NCBI GenBank assembly: GCA_950022655.1
Contig: OX465587.1
Location: forward strand, 29,763,716-29,827,715
Length of the DNA: 64,000 nucleotides
DNA from: Alentia gelatinosa
Taxonomy: Eukaryota > Annelida > Polychaeta > Phyllodocida > Polynoidae
Direction of reading: 5' to 3'
Made by a program: the position numbers and the translations under genes. Each line of letters starts with the position of its first letter. Position 1 is the stretch's first letter. Under the pieces are notes generated by a model. That model made no database searches. It saw only the letters and a list, made by a program, of their open reading frames with translations, and was not told the origin of the DNA. This document shows positions 33,332-44,235 of the stretch, in pieces.

Positions 33332-33637
33332 GGCCCGTTTCCATTGGCCGATTTCCCGTGACCGATCTACTGTCAGGAACCACTGACAGACTTTTGGCAC
33401 CGTGGACACAATATCGGTCGATGGAAACAACCAAGGTCGTGAAATGCCCCACGACTTTTTCTGCTTAGATTATGCAATGTGGCACCACCCACCATTGAGT
33501 GAAAGCTTGGTCACTGAGTGAAATCTACTACCCTCAGCTATTTTTCTATACAAACGCACAGTCAGTGCCACCACCGACAGACTTTCTGTGTAACTCAGAA
33601 AATCTAAGCAATCTTCGTCGGCCAATGGAAACGGGCC
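33332..33637 (+). mobile_element. MITE family B2, copy 2
   Basis: 306 bp, the best-preserved B2 copy, with ends GGCCCGTTTCCATTGGCCGA and their complement. It serves as the empty-site reference for the insertion at 36.66 kb. Confidence 0.8.
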
Positions 33638-33639
33638 TA

Positions 33640-34500
33640 TAGGCATAGCCGCGGATTCGCAGTGTTTGTCCGAGCGGCCGTGTTACTAGACGGTGGGCCG
33701 TTAGGCGGCGCTGAACGGCAACCCCTGTATTACAGGCGCTTTACAGAGTGGCTCTCGTGGCCTGTTTCTACCTGCCGAGTATCGACCGCCGAAAAATTTC
33801 TTGACCGCCACCGATTGGATATTATTTTTAATATTATCATCATCATTTCTATTATTTGATTCTTGAAAAAGGCAACTTTAATCTGCTGAAACGTAACTGC
33901 TCCATCACCAACAGAACCCTGATCAAACCGACTTTATTTTATTTTCTTCTTTTTTTTGTGGGGAAGGACTTCTTCTTGACAATTTTGCTGCAGACAAATT
34001 CATCATGGGTTGATTTTGTCGAGTCAGAGATATTACAGTAAATCATCCTGCAACAAAGGACAGTACAGTGAATCATACCAATAACAGAAGATTTCTGCTG
34101 CACAGGACTTCCTAGAATTATGGGGAATTTACAGGAGAATCCTAGAAATCTTGAGAAGTGACAAAAAATACATATCATAAGTATATCTCGTATCTTATTG
34201 TCATCATTGTGTTTCTATGAATTCTGAATTCAGAAGAAGATATTGATCTTGGAAAGGAATAAGACTTCCTCTTCAGAACTATGAGTTTGTGTTCATTAGA
34301 ATGTCACACAGATCTGTAGATTGCAAAAATAAAGGACAGTTTCTGGGAATTGATGGAGATCGAGCAGTCACACGCTGGGATGACACAGGATAAATTGGAC
34401 CATCGGGAAAAGGACTTAAAGACGTTTTTACTGGAAAGAAAAGTAGGTAAGACTCAATTAGCAGGAAGGAGGGTCCCTTTCTATCGTCAACAGGATGTCC
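33640..34500. other. Unassigned sequence
   Basis: Starts with a short GC-rich patch (33650-33800). No domain was found in any frame. Confidence 0.45.
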
Positions 34501-34504
34501 AATT

Positions 34505-35128
34505 AGGGGTCCCTCCCACCTACTACGACGGCCTACGATTAAGGCTGCATCAGAGCCGCGTGTCATCGATGCCGTCAACTAAATAACTATTTAGATATAG
34601 ATATTTAGATATAATCATTTAGATATAGACATTTAGATATAGATATATAGATGTAGATATCGCTCGTAGCAAGTTTGTCGGCGACAAAACCTGACTAATT
34701 GAGGAGTTTGTTGGCGACAACAACACGGCCAAAGGGTTAATCGTAGACTTAATCTTAGTAGGTGGGAGGGACCCCTAAGTCTATGATTAAACCTTTGGCC
34801 ATCGTGGAGGTGTCGCCGACGAACTCGTCAATTTGTCAGGTTTTGTCACCGACGAACTCGCTCCGAGCTGATGGGCTACGGCGGGCTACAACAAAAAAAT
34901 GTTAATCGTAGAGGGTCTATGAAATTCAAACATGTTTGAATTTTGTTGCCCGTCGTAGCCCATCGAAGGCCGTCAGAAGGTTAATCGCAGAGCGCGGCGG
35001 GTTGTCGCCGCAATAAGGCCTCCCACCTACTACGACGGCCTACGATTAAGTCCCCGACAGCGCCGTGTGTCCCCGACGTAGCCCGTCATAGCCCGTCGTA
35101 GCCCGTCGTAGAAGGTGGGAGGGACCCC
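34505..35128. mobile_element. Palindromic MITE family F (compound)
   Basis: The ends are AGGGGTCCCTCCCACCTACT and complement. The same terminus also occurs internally at 34761-34776, so this may be two elements side by side (34505-34776 and 34777-35128). The second contains a central palindrome TTCAAACATGTTTGAA at 34925-34940. The left arm holds a short ATTTAGATATAG repeat (34583-34660). Confidence 0.65.
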
Positions 35129-35154
35129 TAATTATAGTCTCCTTGTGTTATATG

Positions 35155-35590
35155 AGCATTCATATCTATATCTTTATCAATGTCTGTATCTAAAGATCTA
35201 TGTCTTAAGATCTATGTCTAAATATCTGTATCTAAATTTCAATATATAAATGTCTACATTTAGATATCTACATCTATATATCTATATCTAAATGTCTATA
35301 TCTAAATGGCTATATCTAAATGTCTATATCTAAATGTTTATATCTAAATATCTTTATCTAAATAGCTATACCCAAATGTCTATATCTAAATATCTATATC
35401 TAAATATCTATATCTAAATATTTATATCTAAATATCTATATCTAAATAGCTATACCCAAATGTCTATTTCTAAATATCTATATCTAAATATCTGTATCTA
35501 GATATTTAGATATAAATTTCTATATCTTAACATTGGTATCTAAATAGCTATGTCTAAATATCTAAATCTAAATTAGCGGAAGCCTGAGCC
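35155..35590 (+). repeat. ATATCTAAAT minisatellite
   Basis: More than 25 irregular units of about 12 bp (TATATCTAAATATC-like). The same motif in opposite orientation is at 34583-34660. Confidence 0.85.
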
Positions 35591-36059
35591 GGATACCCTC
35601 GATAAAGTTCAATTTCAAAATGCAAATTACGTCTATGCTTCTGAAGCCACCCACAAGTTATGTTGAATTAGTCGGTGGCGCTGACCAAAATTCGGTCGGT
35701 GACCAACTTCCTTTTCATCAAAAACAGTGATTTTTCTCATAGCCATTAATTTCTATGTTAACCCTGCGTAATCTTCAGGCTTGTCAGGTGCCATACATAT
35801 TCAACAATCTGTGCACATGGAATGCATAATTTGTTTGTTTTGGTTGTTTTTTTAAGTCTTGTATTGCCAGCTCTCGCCGAGACGAGATTTTCAACTACAA
35901 TTTAGGTTAGCCACCAGGTGGAAACAGAGTGTGCACTTTAGTGTCAATAATTATTAGCATGGAGAGTTTCTCACGGAGCACCACAGAATAACTCTTGTAC
36001 CACGTTCACATGATTTCATCTCCAGATGGAAATCTATGCTACATATGAGACTCGGTTAA

Positions 36060-36520
36060 GGCCCGTTTCCATTGGCCGACGTGTAGATTTTTTTAGATTC
36101 CCTAAAAGCCCATTTCCATTGGCCATTACCTGTATACTGTATGCCACGACTGGAGTGTGGCATAGTGACTTCATGAGGCGAAGCCGAGTGAAGTCCATCT
36201 GGAGCCAAAACTCCAGGAGTGGCATGCACTGGCCAAGATTAAAAGGAATCAGGTTATGATTTTATCCTACCCCGTCTCCTCGATTTTAGAATATTACGTG
36301 ATAACAATTCTGAATGCCACTAGTGGCATATAAAACTCTGTATGCCAGTCAGCGTGGCATACGGAACCTCAATGTTAAGCCTATGGAATTTTATATTAGG
36401 GGTAGGATAAAGTCAGCAACCATTGATGGATCCTTAGCGCTGCTGAGACAAAATGGGAATGGGCTTTACGAAGAACTAAAACAAATCTACACCGTTTTCG
36501 TTGGCCAATGAAAACGGGCC
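36060..36520 (-). mobile_element. MITE family B1, copy 3, split by a C element
   Basis: The two halves, 36060-36136 and 36408-36520, rejoin to the B1 sequence seen at 7532 and 11645. The break is at a TA and holds a family C element. Confidence 0.8.
36137..36407 (+). mobile_element. Twin-hairpin element C-3, nested in B1
   Basis: It is inserted in a B1 MITE exactly at TA (36135-36136 and 36408-36409). Hairpin 1 tip at 36168-36193 has inner stem GGC/GCC, loop GAA and GA/GA mismatches. Hairpin 2 ends GGGGTAGGA and holds TTAAGCCTATGG. Its left end is shorter than in C-4. Confidence 0.85.
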
Positions 36521-36610
36521 TTATACTGGACCTCTGCTCCTTTACCCAGTGTCCAAGTCTGCCATGCAGATAGTGAATGGCCAGTTTGTGCAGCGGGCTG
36601 AAGGTCTATA

Positions 36611-37182
36611 GGCCTGTTTCCATTGGCCAATGAAAATGGTGTAGCTCTTTAAAGTTAGGCCCGGCGTCCACCTACTACAAAATTTATCCGATATGGTCTA
36701 CGATGCACCTCCCGATTAAAGACCAAAATCGCGTAAGAAGGTCCCCTAATATTGGGGCAGTTGACCATGTTTCTGCGATTATACACCGATAAAAAAACCA
36801 TACAATGCGTGGTGGATTGGCATGTCTAGATATATGTCTACGATTTTGCAACTTCCCGTTATGTCTCCGATATTTGTATCTGCCATATCGGTAGGCCTAA
36901 ATTTCTAGCGTAGTAGGTGGACGCCAGGCCTTACCCAGAAAGTCTGTCGGTGGTGCCACTGACTGTGCGTCAGTATAGACAAATCAGTAAGGGTAGTAGA
37001 TTTCACTCAGTGACCAAGCTTTCACTCAATGGTGGGTGGTGCCACATTGCATGATCTAGGCAGAAAAGGTTGTGGGTCATTTCACGAGCTAGGTCCGTTC
37101 CATAAGCTGATTTTGGGTCAGTTGTGTCAGGTGGTTCCTGACTGTAGATCGGTGACGGCAAATCGGCTAATGGAAACGGGCC
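36611..37182 (-). mobile_element. MITE family B2, copy 3, split by an A element
   Basis: A reverse-oriented B2 in two parts, 36611-36657 and 36934-37182, separated by family A copy 5. The second part matches 33332-33600 in inverse order. Confidence 0.8.
36658..36930 (-). mobile_element. MITE family A, copy 5, nested in family B
   Basis: 273 bp in reverse orientation with TTA at 36655-36657 and 36931-36933. It interrupts a B2 element whose undamaged relatives read GAGTTACACAG at this point, so the TTA duplication is confirmed by comparison with an empty site. Confidence 0.88.
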
Positions 37183-37464
37183 TTAAGGCCTTTCTCCACT
37201 GTGCGACTGGGAGGGCTTGAGATCTTGTACCTCTGGAGATACAGGATCGCAAGCATGATGTTCCATATAGCTTGCGATCCTGGGTACCGCATGTATCTCG
37301 GATCGCAAGGTAACATCGATTCTGTGGGGAGAATACGGGTCCGCTTGTGACTGGAGCGCTTGCGATTCTAGATGTTTATATGCCAAGCCTCAGACTGGGC
37401 GTACCAAATATCAAACATGTTTGATATCTAAAAACGTTTGCGATCCAAGGTACATGCGGTACTA

Positions 37465-37762
37465 TCGTAAAACTGGATGAGTTTTAATCTTGACCACCGT
37501 ATGCCACAACTGGAGTTTGGCATAGTGACTTAATGACGCAAAGCCAAGTGAAGTCTGGAGTCAAACTCCAGGAGTGGCATGCGGTGCCCAAGATTAAAAC
37601 GAATCAGGTTTTGATTTGATCCTATCCTGTCTCCTCGATTTTGGAATATTATGTGATAACAATTCTGTATGCCACTAGTGGCATATAAAACTCCGTATGC
37701 TAGTCGGCATGGCATACGGAAACTCAATGTTAAGCCTATGGGATTTTATATTAGGGGTAGGA
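37465..37762 (+). mobile_element. Twin-hairpin element C-4
   Basis: 298 bp running from TCGTAAAACTGGATGAG to GGGGTAGGA, flanked by TA at 37463-37464 and 37763-37764. The hairpin-1 tip (37528-37553) is partly decayed (CGC against GCC). Confidence 0.85.
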
Positions 37763-37768
37763 TAATTA

Positions 37769-38056
37769 GAAGGAAACCCACGAGATGAAAATAGCTTGGT
37801 CCGTACTCCACCGAGTTTGACTGCAGAGTAATTCACGAAGCAAAGCTGAGTGAATTACTCTGCGGTCAAGCGAGGTGGAGTGCAGACCAAGTTATTTTCT
37901 TCGAGTGGGTTTCTGATTTTATCTCACCCTGTATAACATTAATTATAGATGGAATGAATCACCAAATTAGCCATTGAGTATTGGGTACACGAACCTCACG
38001 GCCGTGGAGTACGAGTTCCTAATGTTAAGCCTATGGAGAAAAATACCAGGGTGAGA
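37769..38056 (+). mobile_element. Twin-hairpin element C-5
   Basis: A different subfamily directly after C-4. The hairpin-1 tip at 37826-37860 has stem GAGTAATTCAC and its complement, GA/GA mismatches, inner stem AGC/GCT and loop AAA. Hairpin 2 contains TTAAGCCTATGG and ends GGGTGAGA followed by TA (38057-38058). Confidence 0.8.
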
Positions 38057-38172
38057 TAAAGACCAGTCCGGGCACGCCCAGTCTCAGACTAGAGGGAATC
38101 TTGCAGCCTCCACTGTGCCGCATTGCGATCCTGAAGGTACGCTGAGTCTCAGACTGGGCGTACAGGTCTTTA

Positions 38173-38461
38173 TCTCACCCCAGATATTTTTTCTCCATAG
38201 ACTTAACATTGGAAACTCATATCTAACACCCATTAGATATTTAGGAAAAATATCCAATGGGGGATAATGTCACAAATGTTAGCCCATTAGTCAATATTAA
38301 CGGCGAGATGAATTCAGAAACCCATTCAAGTTTAGAGTCAGAGCTCGATTGCATCTCATTTGAATCACGTAGCAATTCACAAGGCGAAGCCGCGTGAATT
38401 ACTACGTGATTCAAATGAGATGGGATACAAGCTCAGACCCTAAACTTTCATGGGTTTCCTC
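38173..38461 (-). mobile_element. Twin-hairpin element C-6
   Basis: Reverse orientation. It begins TCTCACCCC after TA (38171-38172). Hairpin 1 (38320-38455) has very long arms; its tip near 38371-38400 has inner stem GGC/GCC and loop GAA. Confidence 0.8.
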
Positions 38462-38780
38462 TATAATGTACCTAGGATTGCACAGTGGAGGCAGGGCTTT
38501 ATGTGATCTCTACCAACTTTATGCAGTGTTTCTGAACGTGTCCCACGCTCAATGAGAGTATTCATTCAGAATCCTACGTCTCAAGACTTCCGCTGTAAGG
38601 TGATACCGAGCCTTTTAGCAGCACATCCTGCTGCGTAGAAGTACAGCAACCAAAGACTTCCTTCTTCAATAACTCCATGACATCCGGCGCTCTATGATAG
38701 AGTCTGAAGTTACCCACAGGCACATCCTGTGTGCAACCAAAGGAAGAGTTCTGGAGTGCTTAGAGGTTGCACAGTTCTGA

Positions 38781-39462
38781 GACCTGTTTCACTAGTTTTG
38801 TGACATGTCTAGATGGCGTCTAGAGGGTGTGTCCGGTTTCATAAGAACTAGACATTAGACTTTGTTTTGTCACTTCTTGCTGACACTGTTGGTGCCGCTT
38901 TTCTTGTCTGTCTAACACTTTTGTCACGAAACTAATGAAACATGTCCATGATGTGTAGATTTGTCTAATTCTTATGTTTGGGGTCTGTCTTTACCTAACC
39001 CGGCGTTTACACTAGACGACTAAATATCAGGCGACTGTAGATCAACAGCCAATAGTCATCAGGCGGTGGCAATGTCCACCGCAAAAGTCGTCGATGTCAG
39101 AATTTACCCGAGCGTTTACACTGACAACTATGAGTTTTCACAGACTCGCCGCCTGTGTAGATGACTAATTCAAACCGGCTTGAAATAGTCGCCGGGGTCA
39201 GAGCATGTCTAATATTCGTGAGGTGGTGCTTTATTGGGTAATAAGACGTAATCAGACGATCTGCAGTCGCCACGCTCTTGGCGTTTACATTAGACGATTT
39301 CTAGACTTTTACGGCTGAAAGTCGTCAGGCTCAAGAATCGACGCCTATAATCGTCTAGTGTAAACGCCGGGTAAGGGCAGCTACTTCTGTTGACACAAAA
39401 CTAGACAACCCCAATGTCTGTTTATTTTCACAGACATGTCACGAAACTAGTGAAATAGGTCC
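38781..39462. mobile_element. Foldback element H, carrying G copy 1
   Basis: The ends are GACCTGTTTCACTAGTTTTG and complement. Without the G insertion it is about 306 bp, close to the copy at 4897. Confidence 0.7.
38999..39371. mobile_element. MITE family G, copy 1, nested in H
   Basis: 373 bp with ends CCCGGCGTTTACACTAGACG and complement. TAA lies at 38996-38998 and 39372-39374. The uninterrupted H sequence at 4980-4993 shows a single TAA, so the duplication is verified. Confidence 0.88.
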
Positions 39463-40017
39463 TAGGATGGTGGTTTTAGCCCAAGAACCTCAAGTGAACT
39501 ATAGATTGTAGAACTTTTTCTCCTTTTAATAATCACCTGAAGAAGTGATATAAAGTAGCACAAAATGTCGTGTTCTCCCTTGATACCATTTACCGCACCA
39601 CAACACTGTCACCTTGGTTGTATAAAAAACATTTGAAAATATACATACTGTTGTCTGGTTTTCTATGAATTCGCCTACTTCATTCTTTTAATAATGTTTA
39701 TTTCTCCATTGGGGCCATCCAGAAAGTATGTACGCACTGAGGTGGGGCTGGGCGGTCCAACATTTTTGGAGATTTTGCTTATGCCCTTTTGTTTTGTTCT
39801 ATTGCGTACAAAATCAGGAGGGGGGTGGGTGGGGAGTCAACACTTTCAGAAATTCTGTGTACGTACTTTATGGATGGCCCCATTCTGTTAAGGGTGCAAA
39901 CAGTTCGTCCATGGGAATTCAGGATAATAAGTCATATTCTATACATCGGTGGGTTTTGTTAGAGATGAAGATGATTAAATTCTAGTAACTGATTTTTTTT
40001 ACTACCAACTCTACTAC
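39463..40017. other. Unassigned sequence
   Basis: Contains a G-run-rich stretch near 39820. No gene was recognised. Confidence 0.45.
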
Positions 40018-40020
40018 TAA

Positions 40021-40385
40021 GGCCACTAAAAAACCAACTTGTTTCTCATCACCAAGCCATGAAAAATATGACGAGGGCGCTTTTTTTGTTTTTTTGCTAT
40101 ATCAAAGAGGGCAGACATACAGTAAAACCCCGCATAGGCGGACACCCTCTGATCCGGGCCAAAGTGGCTGTTTACGCGGAATGTCTGCATACGCGGGGTT
40201 TCCAGATTTTTACTGGCTCTACATTTAATGTATCCCTGACATCAGGAGCTTTAATTTGATACTAAATACACATACCTTTCATAATTTCTATCAAGGTTCA
40301 TCTATTAAAAAAAAAAAAAAAATCTTCTAAAATCGTTTTTTCTGATGCGCGCGGTGATGAGAAACAAGTTTTTCTTTTAGTGGCC
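40021..40385. mobile_element. MITE family U, copy 1
   Basis: 365 bp, ends GGCCACTAAAAAACCAACTT and a matching inverse of about 34 bp. TAA at 40018-40020 and 40386-40388. Inside is a pogo-like terminus CAGTAAAACCCCGCATAGGC (40121) without a clear partner. Confidence 0.8.
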
Positions 40386-40559
40386 TAATACCCTTACTAT
40401 CATATACCAATGTGTACCAGCTTTTAGACATGCCTTGAATGCTTTTTAAGATTCTGTTTTTTTGGGTTGCCTCTCCAAGTTCTTTCCACAAATATAGAAC
40501 CAGGCGCTTTAAGGAGGTCAGGGTGAAGGTCATAGTTTGCTTTGAATGCAGTCATTGGC

Positions 40560-40800
40560 TGCTGGGTCAATCCATGTGTTTTATATTCCTTTTATGTCAG
40601 TAATGGCATAGGGGCAACTCCAAGCAGTCTCTTATTCCGCAAATTTGAGATCACTAACTCAAACTGGATCCATTCATTTATGATAATAAGAATTAACTGT
40701 ATTAAGATCTATAGGCACTGGAAGTATGCCAGAAATTCTTGTCTGCTCAGTCATCGCACAAGGCAAAGCTGAGTGAGATTATGTGGTAAACCAGAATGAA
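40560..40800 (+). repeat. Partial twin-hairpin element
   Basis: The tip motif lies at 40748-40780 (inner stem GGC/GCT, loop AAA, AA against GA). The remainder is poorly conserved. Confidence 0.45.
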
Positions 40801-40838
40801 TGTGATCCTTGAAATTATCTTTTACTGCGCTTAGAAAT

Positions 40839-41371
40839 CTAGAGGCATTTCGAACAATTTGACTTGAAAATCAAAACCCATGTTATTTTTCTGAAATTTG
40901 AATATGGTCATCTCTTAGTGTTGTAGAACAGATAGCAAACTTAGAAATTTGGGGTCACTGTTCTAGTTTTTGATTTAGAAATCGATATTATTATATTATC
41001 ATAATGGAATCTATAGAAATTCTAAAATAGTGTTTTCAAATAGTAAAACCCATGTTATTTTTCTCAAACTTCTACAGAATATAGTACATGTACTACATAT
41101 CCAAGTTTTAAAATTCTGAGGTTATCGTCCTTGTTTCTGAAAGAATTACAAAAACCAATATTTTCCTGTCCGTTTCCTTTATTTCCTAAAAGAATCAAGC
41201 AAATATAAATTGGCCTAGCTTATCTTTTAAGTTTTGATAAATTGGACAAAACATTGAATTTATTCAGTTAGAGTTAGAATGAATTACAAGAAACCAGTTT
41301 TGACTGATAATTGACATTATCTAAAAATCACCAGATGGCGCCACAGTAAATTGTAGGATCTGTCTTTCAAT
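40839..41371 (+). mobile_element. MITE family J, copy 2
   Basis: Collinear with copy 1 (CAAAACCCATGTTATTTTTC, GGTCACTGTTC, CACCAGATGGCGCCAC). About 530 bp. Confidence 0.7.
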
Positions 41372-41767
41372 AGAATATCAATGTCATATTCTACAGAAGT
41401 TGTTGGTCAATCCTTTCCTGTTACATTACGTTGAAATGATTATTTCATAAATATCAGAAATTGATTCCTCAAAGCATCACTGGTTACTTATATGATTGCA
41501 TGGAGGAATCATTCCGCCCATCAAAGGACACTATTATGGGATGGCCTCCAGGCATCACTCAGGCCTGACTCCCAGGGTTAATTACATAAGTACAGAAATC
41601 AATAATACATCATTATATGTTGTGGCTCGGACATGAATGAATGGGTCATATGCATATTACCTCTCCTGCCCCTGCTATACAACGGTCTGTTATATAATAC
41701 TATAACCCTGACGTCTCCTAACCAGGGTAATATAGGGTCTGCTCTTGACAATACCGCTGCCTATAAG
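41372..41767. other. Unassigned sequence
   Basis: Nothing recognised. Confidence 0.4.
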
Positions 41768-42139
41768 CCCGTTTCCATTAGGCCTGTTTCCATTGGCTGA
41801 CGAAGACAAATCCTGCTGAGGTTTTGTACCCAAACAGAATTTCTTCGTCGAAATTTTAGGATTATATCTCCGTGAGACATGTCATTTTCCCCCGAATTTT
41901 TTGGCGACATTTACCCGTGAAAAGGAACAGAATCTCAAGAGGTTTTGAACCCTGAAAGGTACATGAATCCCACCGTGCGAATTCCACTTTAATATCACTT
42001 AATATTTACATTTTGCGTCAGCACTGCTTAAGATCGGTTGGTGGTTTCTTATTGTATACAAGGGATAGCAAATAGAAATGGGCTTTTAGGAGAACTAAAA
42101 AAATCTACACCGCTTTCGTTGGCCAATGGAAAACAGGCC
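41768..42139 (+). mobile_element. MITE family B1, copy 4, with a D-type insert
   Basis: The B termini surround a D-family segment (about 41802-41992), recognisable by GAATCCCACCGTGCGAATTC at its right edge. Confidence 0.6.
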
Positions 42140-42143
42140 TATT

Positions 42144-42258
42144 TGCAGACTATTCGCCACCGATCTGCAGTCGGAAACCACTGACGCCAGATCGGTGAAT
42201 GGAAACAGACATGCAGAGAAGTGCTCACTGATTAATTGTGCATAGGTTATACAATAAA
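42144..42258 (-). repeat. Fragment of MITE family B3
   Basis: This is the reverse-orientation match to 11380-11491, including the GATCGGTGGCGAATAGTC segment and the GATCAGTGAGCAC stretch. Confidence 0.55.
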
Positions 42259-43276
42259 TAAGACGAGAGGCACGACAGCAGTTTACAACATTTATTCAAG
42301 GTGAAACTTGATGTGAGTATAACAGGGTATACAAAACACGTAGTATAACAGGGTATACTTTATACCTAAATACAAGGAGGTAAAACGTGTCCAGAAATTA
42401 GCCTGGAGGAACGACAGTCATTAAAGTTTTTGGTGTGGGTGGGCGGGTCAAATTTCCTTTCAAGTCCAGCGGCGCGCGTGGTGGCGTGACATCAGAGGCA
42501 CACGTCATAGATGTTAGTTTGTGGTCGCGCCGAGAGGTGGTGCCGCCTGCGTTACCCGGTTTTGCTGCCGCGCCCTCGCTGACTTATACTTGTATACTCG
42601 TCCTAAGGCTACAACCGAACGACTTCAGTTAGTATGGACCTGTCAAATGCGGCAGAAACAAGGCATACACTGCACTCTCACCAATCTTAAGACACCGACG
42701 TAGTCGTTGGCCACCACTGACTGACTATTAGGCAGACTCAGTAAATCGGTGCTGTTTTCTTTGGCTGATTATGTGACAAAAGCCCCACCGATTATGTTCA
42801 CCCTGTACAAAAGTCGGTCGGTGGCCCCCCTTGAAAATGAGTCTATGCCAAAAATTGTGAATCCAGAAACACACACTCTTTTTCAAACTGACGACCAAGT
42901 ACTCCAAGTGTTCCAATTATTCAATATGTATAGGAACTGAAAAACCTGAAGTTAATCCCTAGCTAAATTAGAATAAAAATCGGTGACGCTAAATAAAACA
43001 ATACTGTTTTTAAACCAAAACTGAGGCAGTTATCGACCATTTTTTGGTTGCCGCCACCGATTTATTCAACATGGTTTTATCTTTATGGTTGTAAGAGTCG
43101 GTCTGCGGTGCCATATTGTATAGTGTTGGAGGGAAGAATCGTTGACCATAATCGGTCGGTGGTGCGATATGCAATAATCGGTGGTCATTATCGGCAGGTG
43201 GAAACGCCACAGAAGCTGTGTTTCGTATCTACCAAGGGAGGAGGAGGAGGAGGAGAGGGTGGGTTGCTTTTGTAAC
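42259..43276. other. Unassigned sequence with short repeats
   Basis: TATAACAGGGTATAC occurs twice (42317 and 42341). Around 42720-43205 there are repeated CGGTSGGTGGYGCC-type phrases suggesting an old foldback. No gene. Confidence 0.4.
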
Positions 43277-43831
43277 AAGGGAACTGTTTCAATATTAGTG
43301 GTAGTGGAGAGGAAGGCCTCAACAGTGGCAGTAATAGTGGCACCAACAGCGGAGATCAGAGGATCTCGTTTCAAAAGTGGTCTCGCTGTTGAGGCACCCC
43401 TTCCATTCGGAATATTTAAGAAATCAATATCTAATAAATGATTTAATAATTCCAAATTATTCCCCATGTTTTTTCTCACATTTCAGTTTTTATCTAACAT
43501 TTCTATGTGCATTTTTGGCTGAGTTACAGAGCCCATACTGTAGGTATCGCTTGTGAGACATGTAAGTGATAGCCTAACATGTTACAATATGTTCTAAGAT
43601 GGTTGTTTTATTCAGTGTGAGAGGGTAGACCCTCTCCTGAACAGTGACAGTAACAGTGGCAGTAACAGCGAGAGGTAACCAACTATTGAAACGGTTACTG
43701 CCACCGTTGGTGCCGCTCATTTCCCAAGTGCCGCTCGCTGTTCCGTTCACCTACTATTGAAACGGATACTACCACTGTGGTGCCACTGAGACCAACAGCG
43801 AGAGGATTTTCAACTATTGAAACAGGTCCCA
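43277..43831. repeat. Foldback element T
   Basis: GGGAACTGTTTCAATATTAG and CAACTATTGAAACAGGTCCC form inverted ends. The interior has repeated CAGTGGCAGTAAYAG motifs. Confidence 0.45.
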
Positions 43832-44235
43832 GAACCCTTGCCAATCCCCAGCACCCAAATACGCATCTACATATAGCTACAAACACCTGGATCCGACTTT
43901 CTATAGTATGTTTTTGTGCAGTTAATTAGAATAAGTAAGTATAATAACAAGGTCTCAGTAGTCATAACTATCTGGTTGGCCCAGCTGGTATTATTGTTTT
44001 TTTTCTAATGAGCTGGGCTCCATTTATTGATCACAGACAAATGTCCAATACACTAGCTCTAAGAAGAATCTTTTGAACCTGTGCTCCATTCATAGATGAA
44101 CAATGGTATATCCACTTTTTTTTCCAACGCTGAACAATCCCTGAAATAAGAGAGACATTAACCCATCCTTTTCAGAGAGGAATGTTGAGTCTTGAAAAAC
44201 CTTTAAAGGTGTGCGATATTTTTTACTGAAAACGT

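Larger units (their letters stand above)
37186..38505. mobile_element. Palindromic element O, carrying three C elements
   Basis: The outer parts have inverted ends around CTCCACTGTGC (37195) and GCACAGTGGAG (38487). Without C-4, C-5 and C-6 the element is about 430 bp. Its palindrome ATATCAAACATGTTTGATAT (37409-37428) is near the middle of that reconstruction. Confidence 0.6.
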
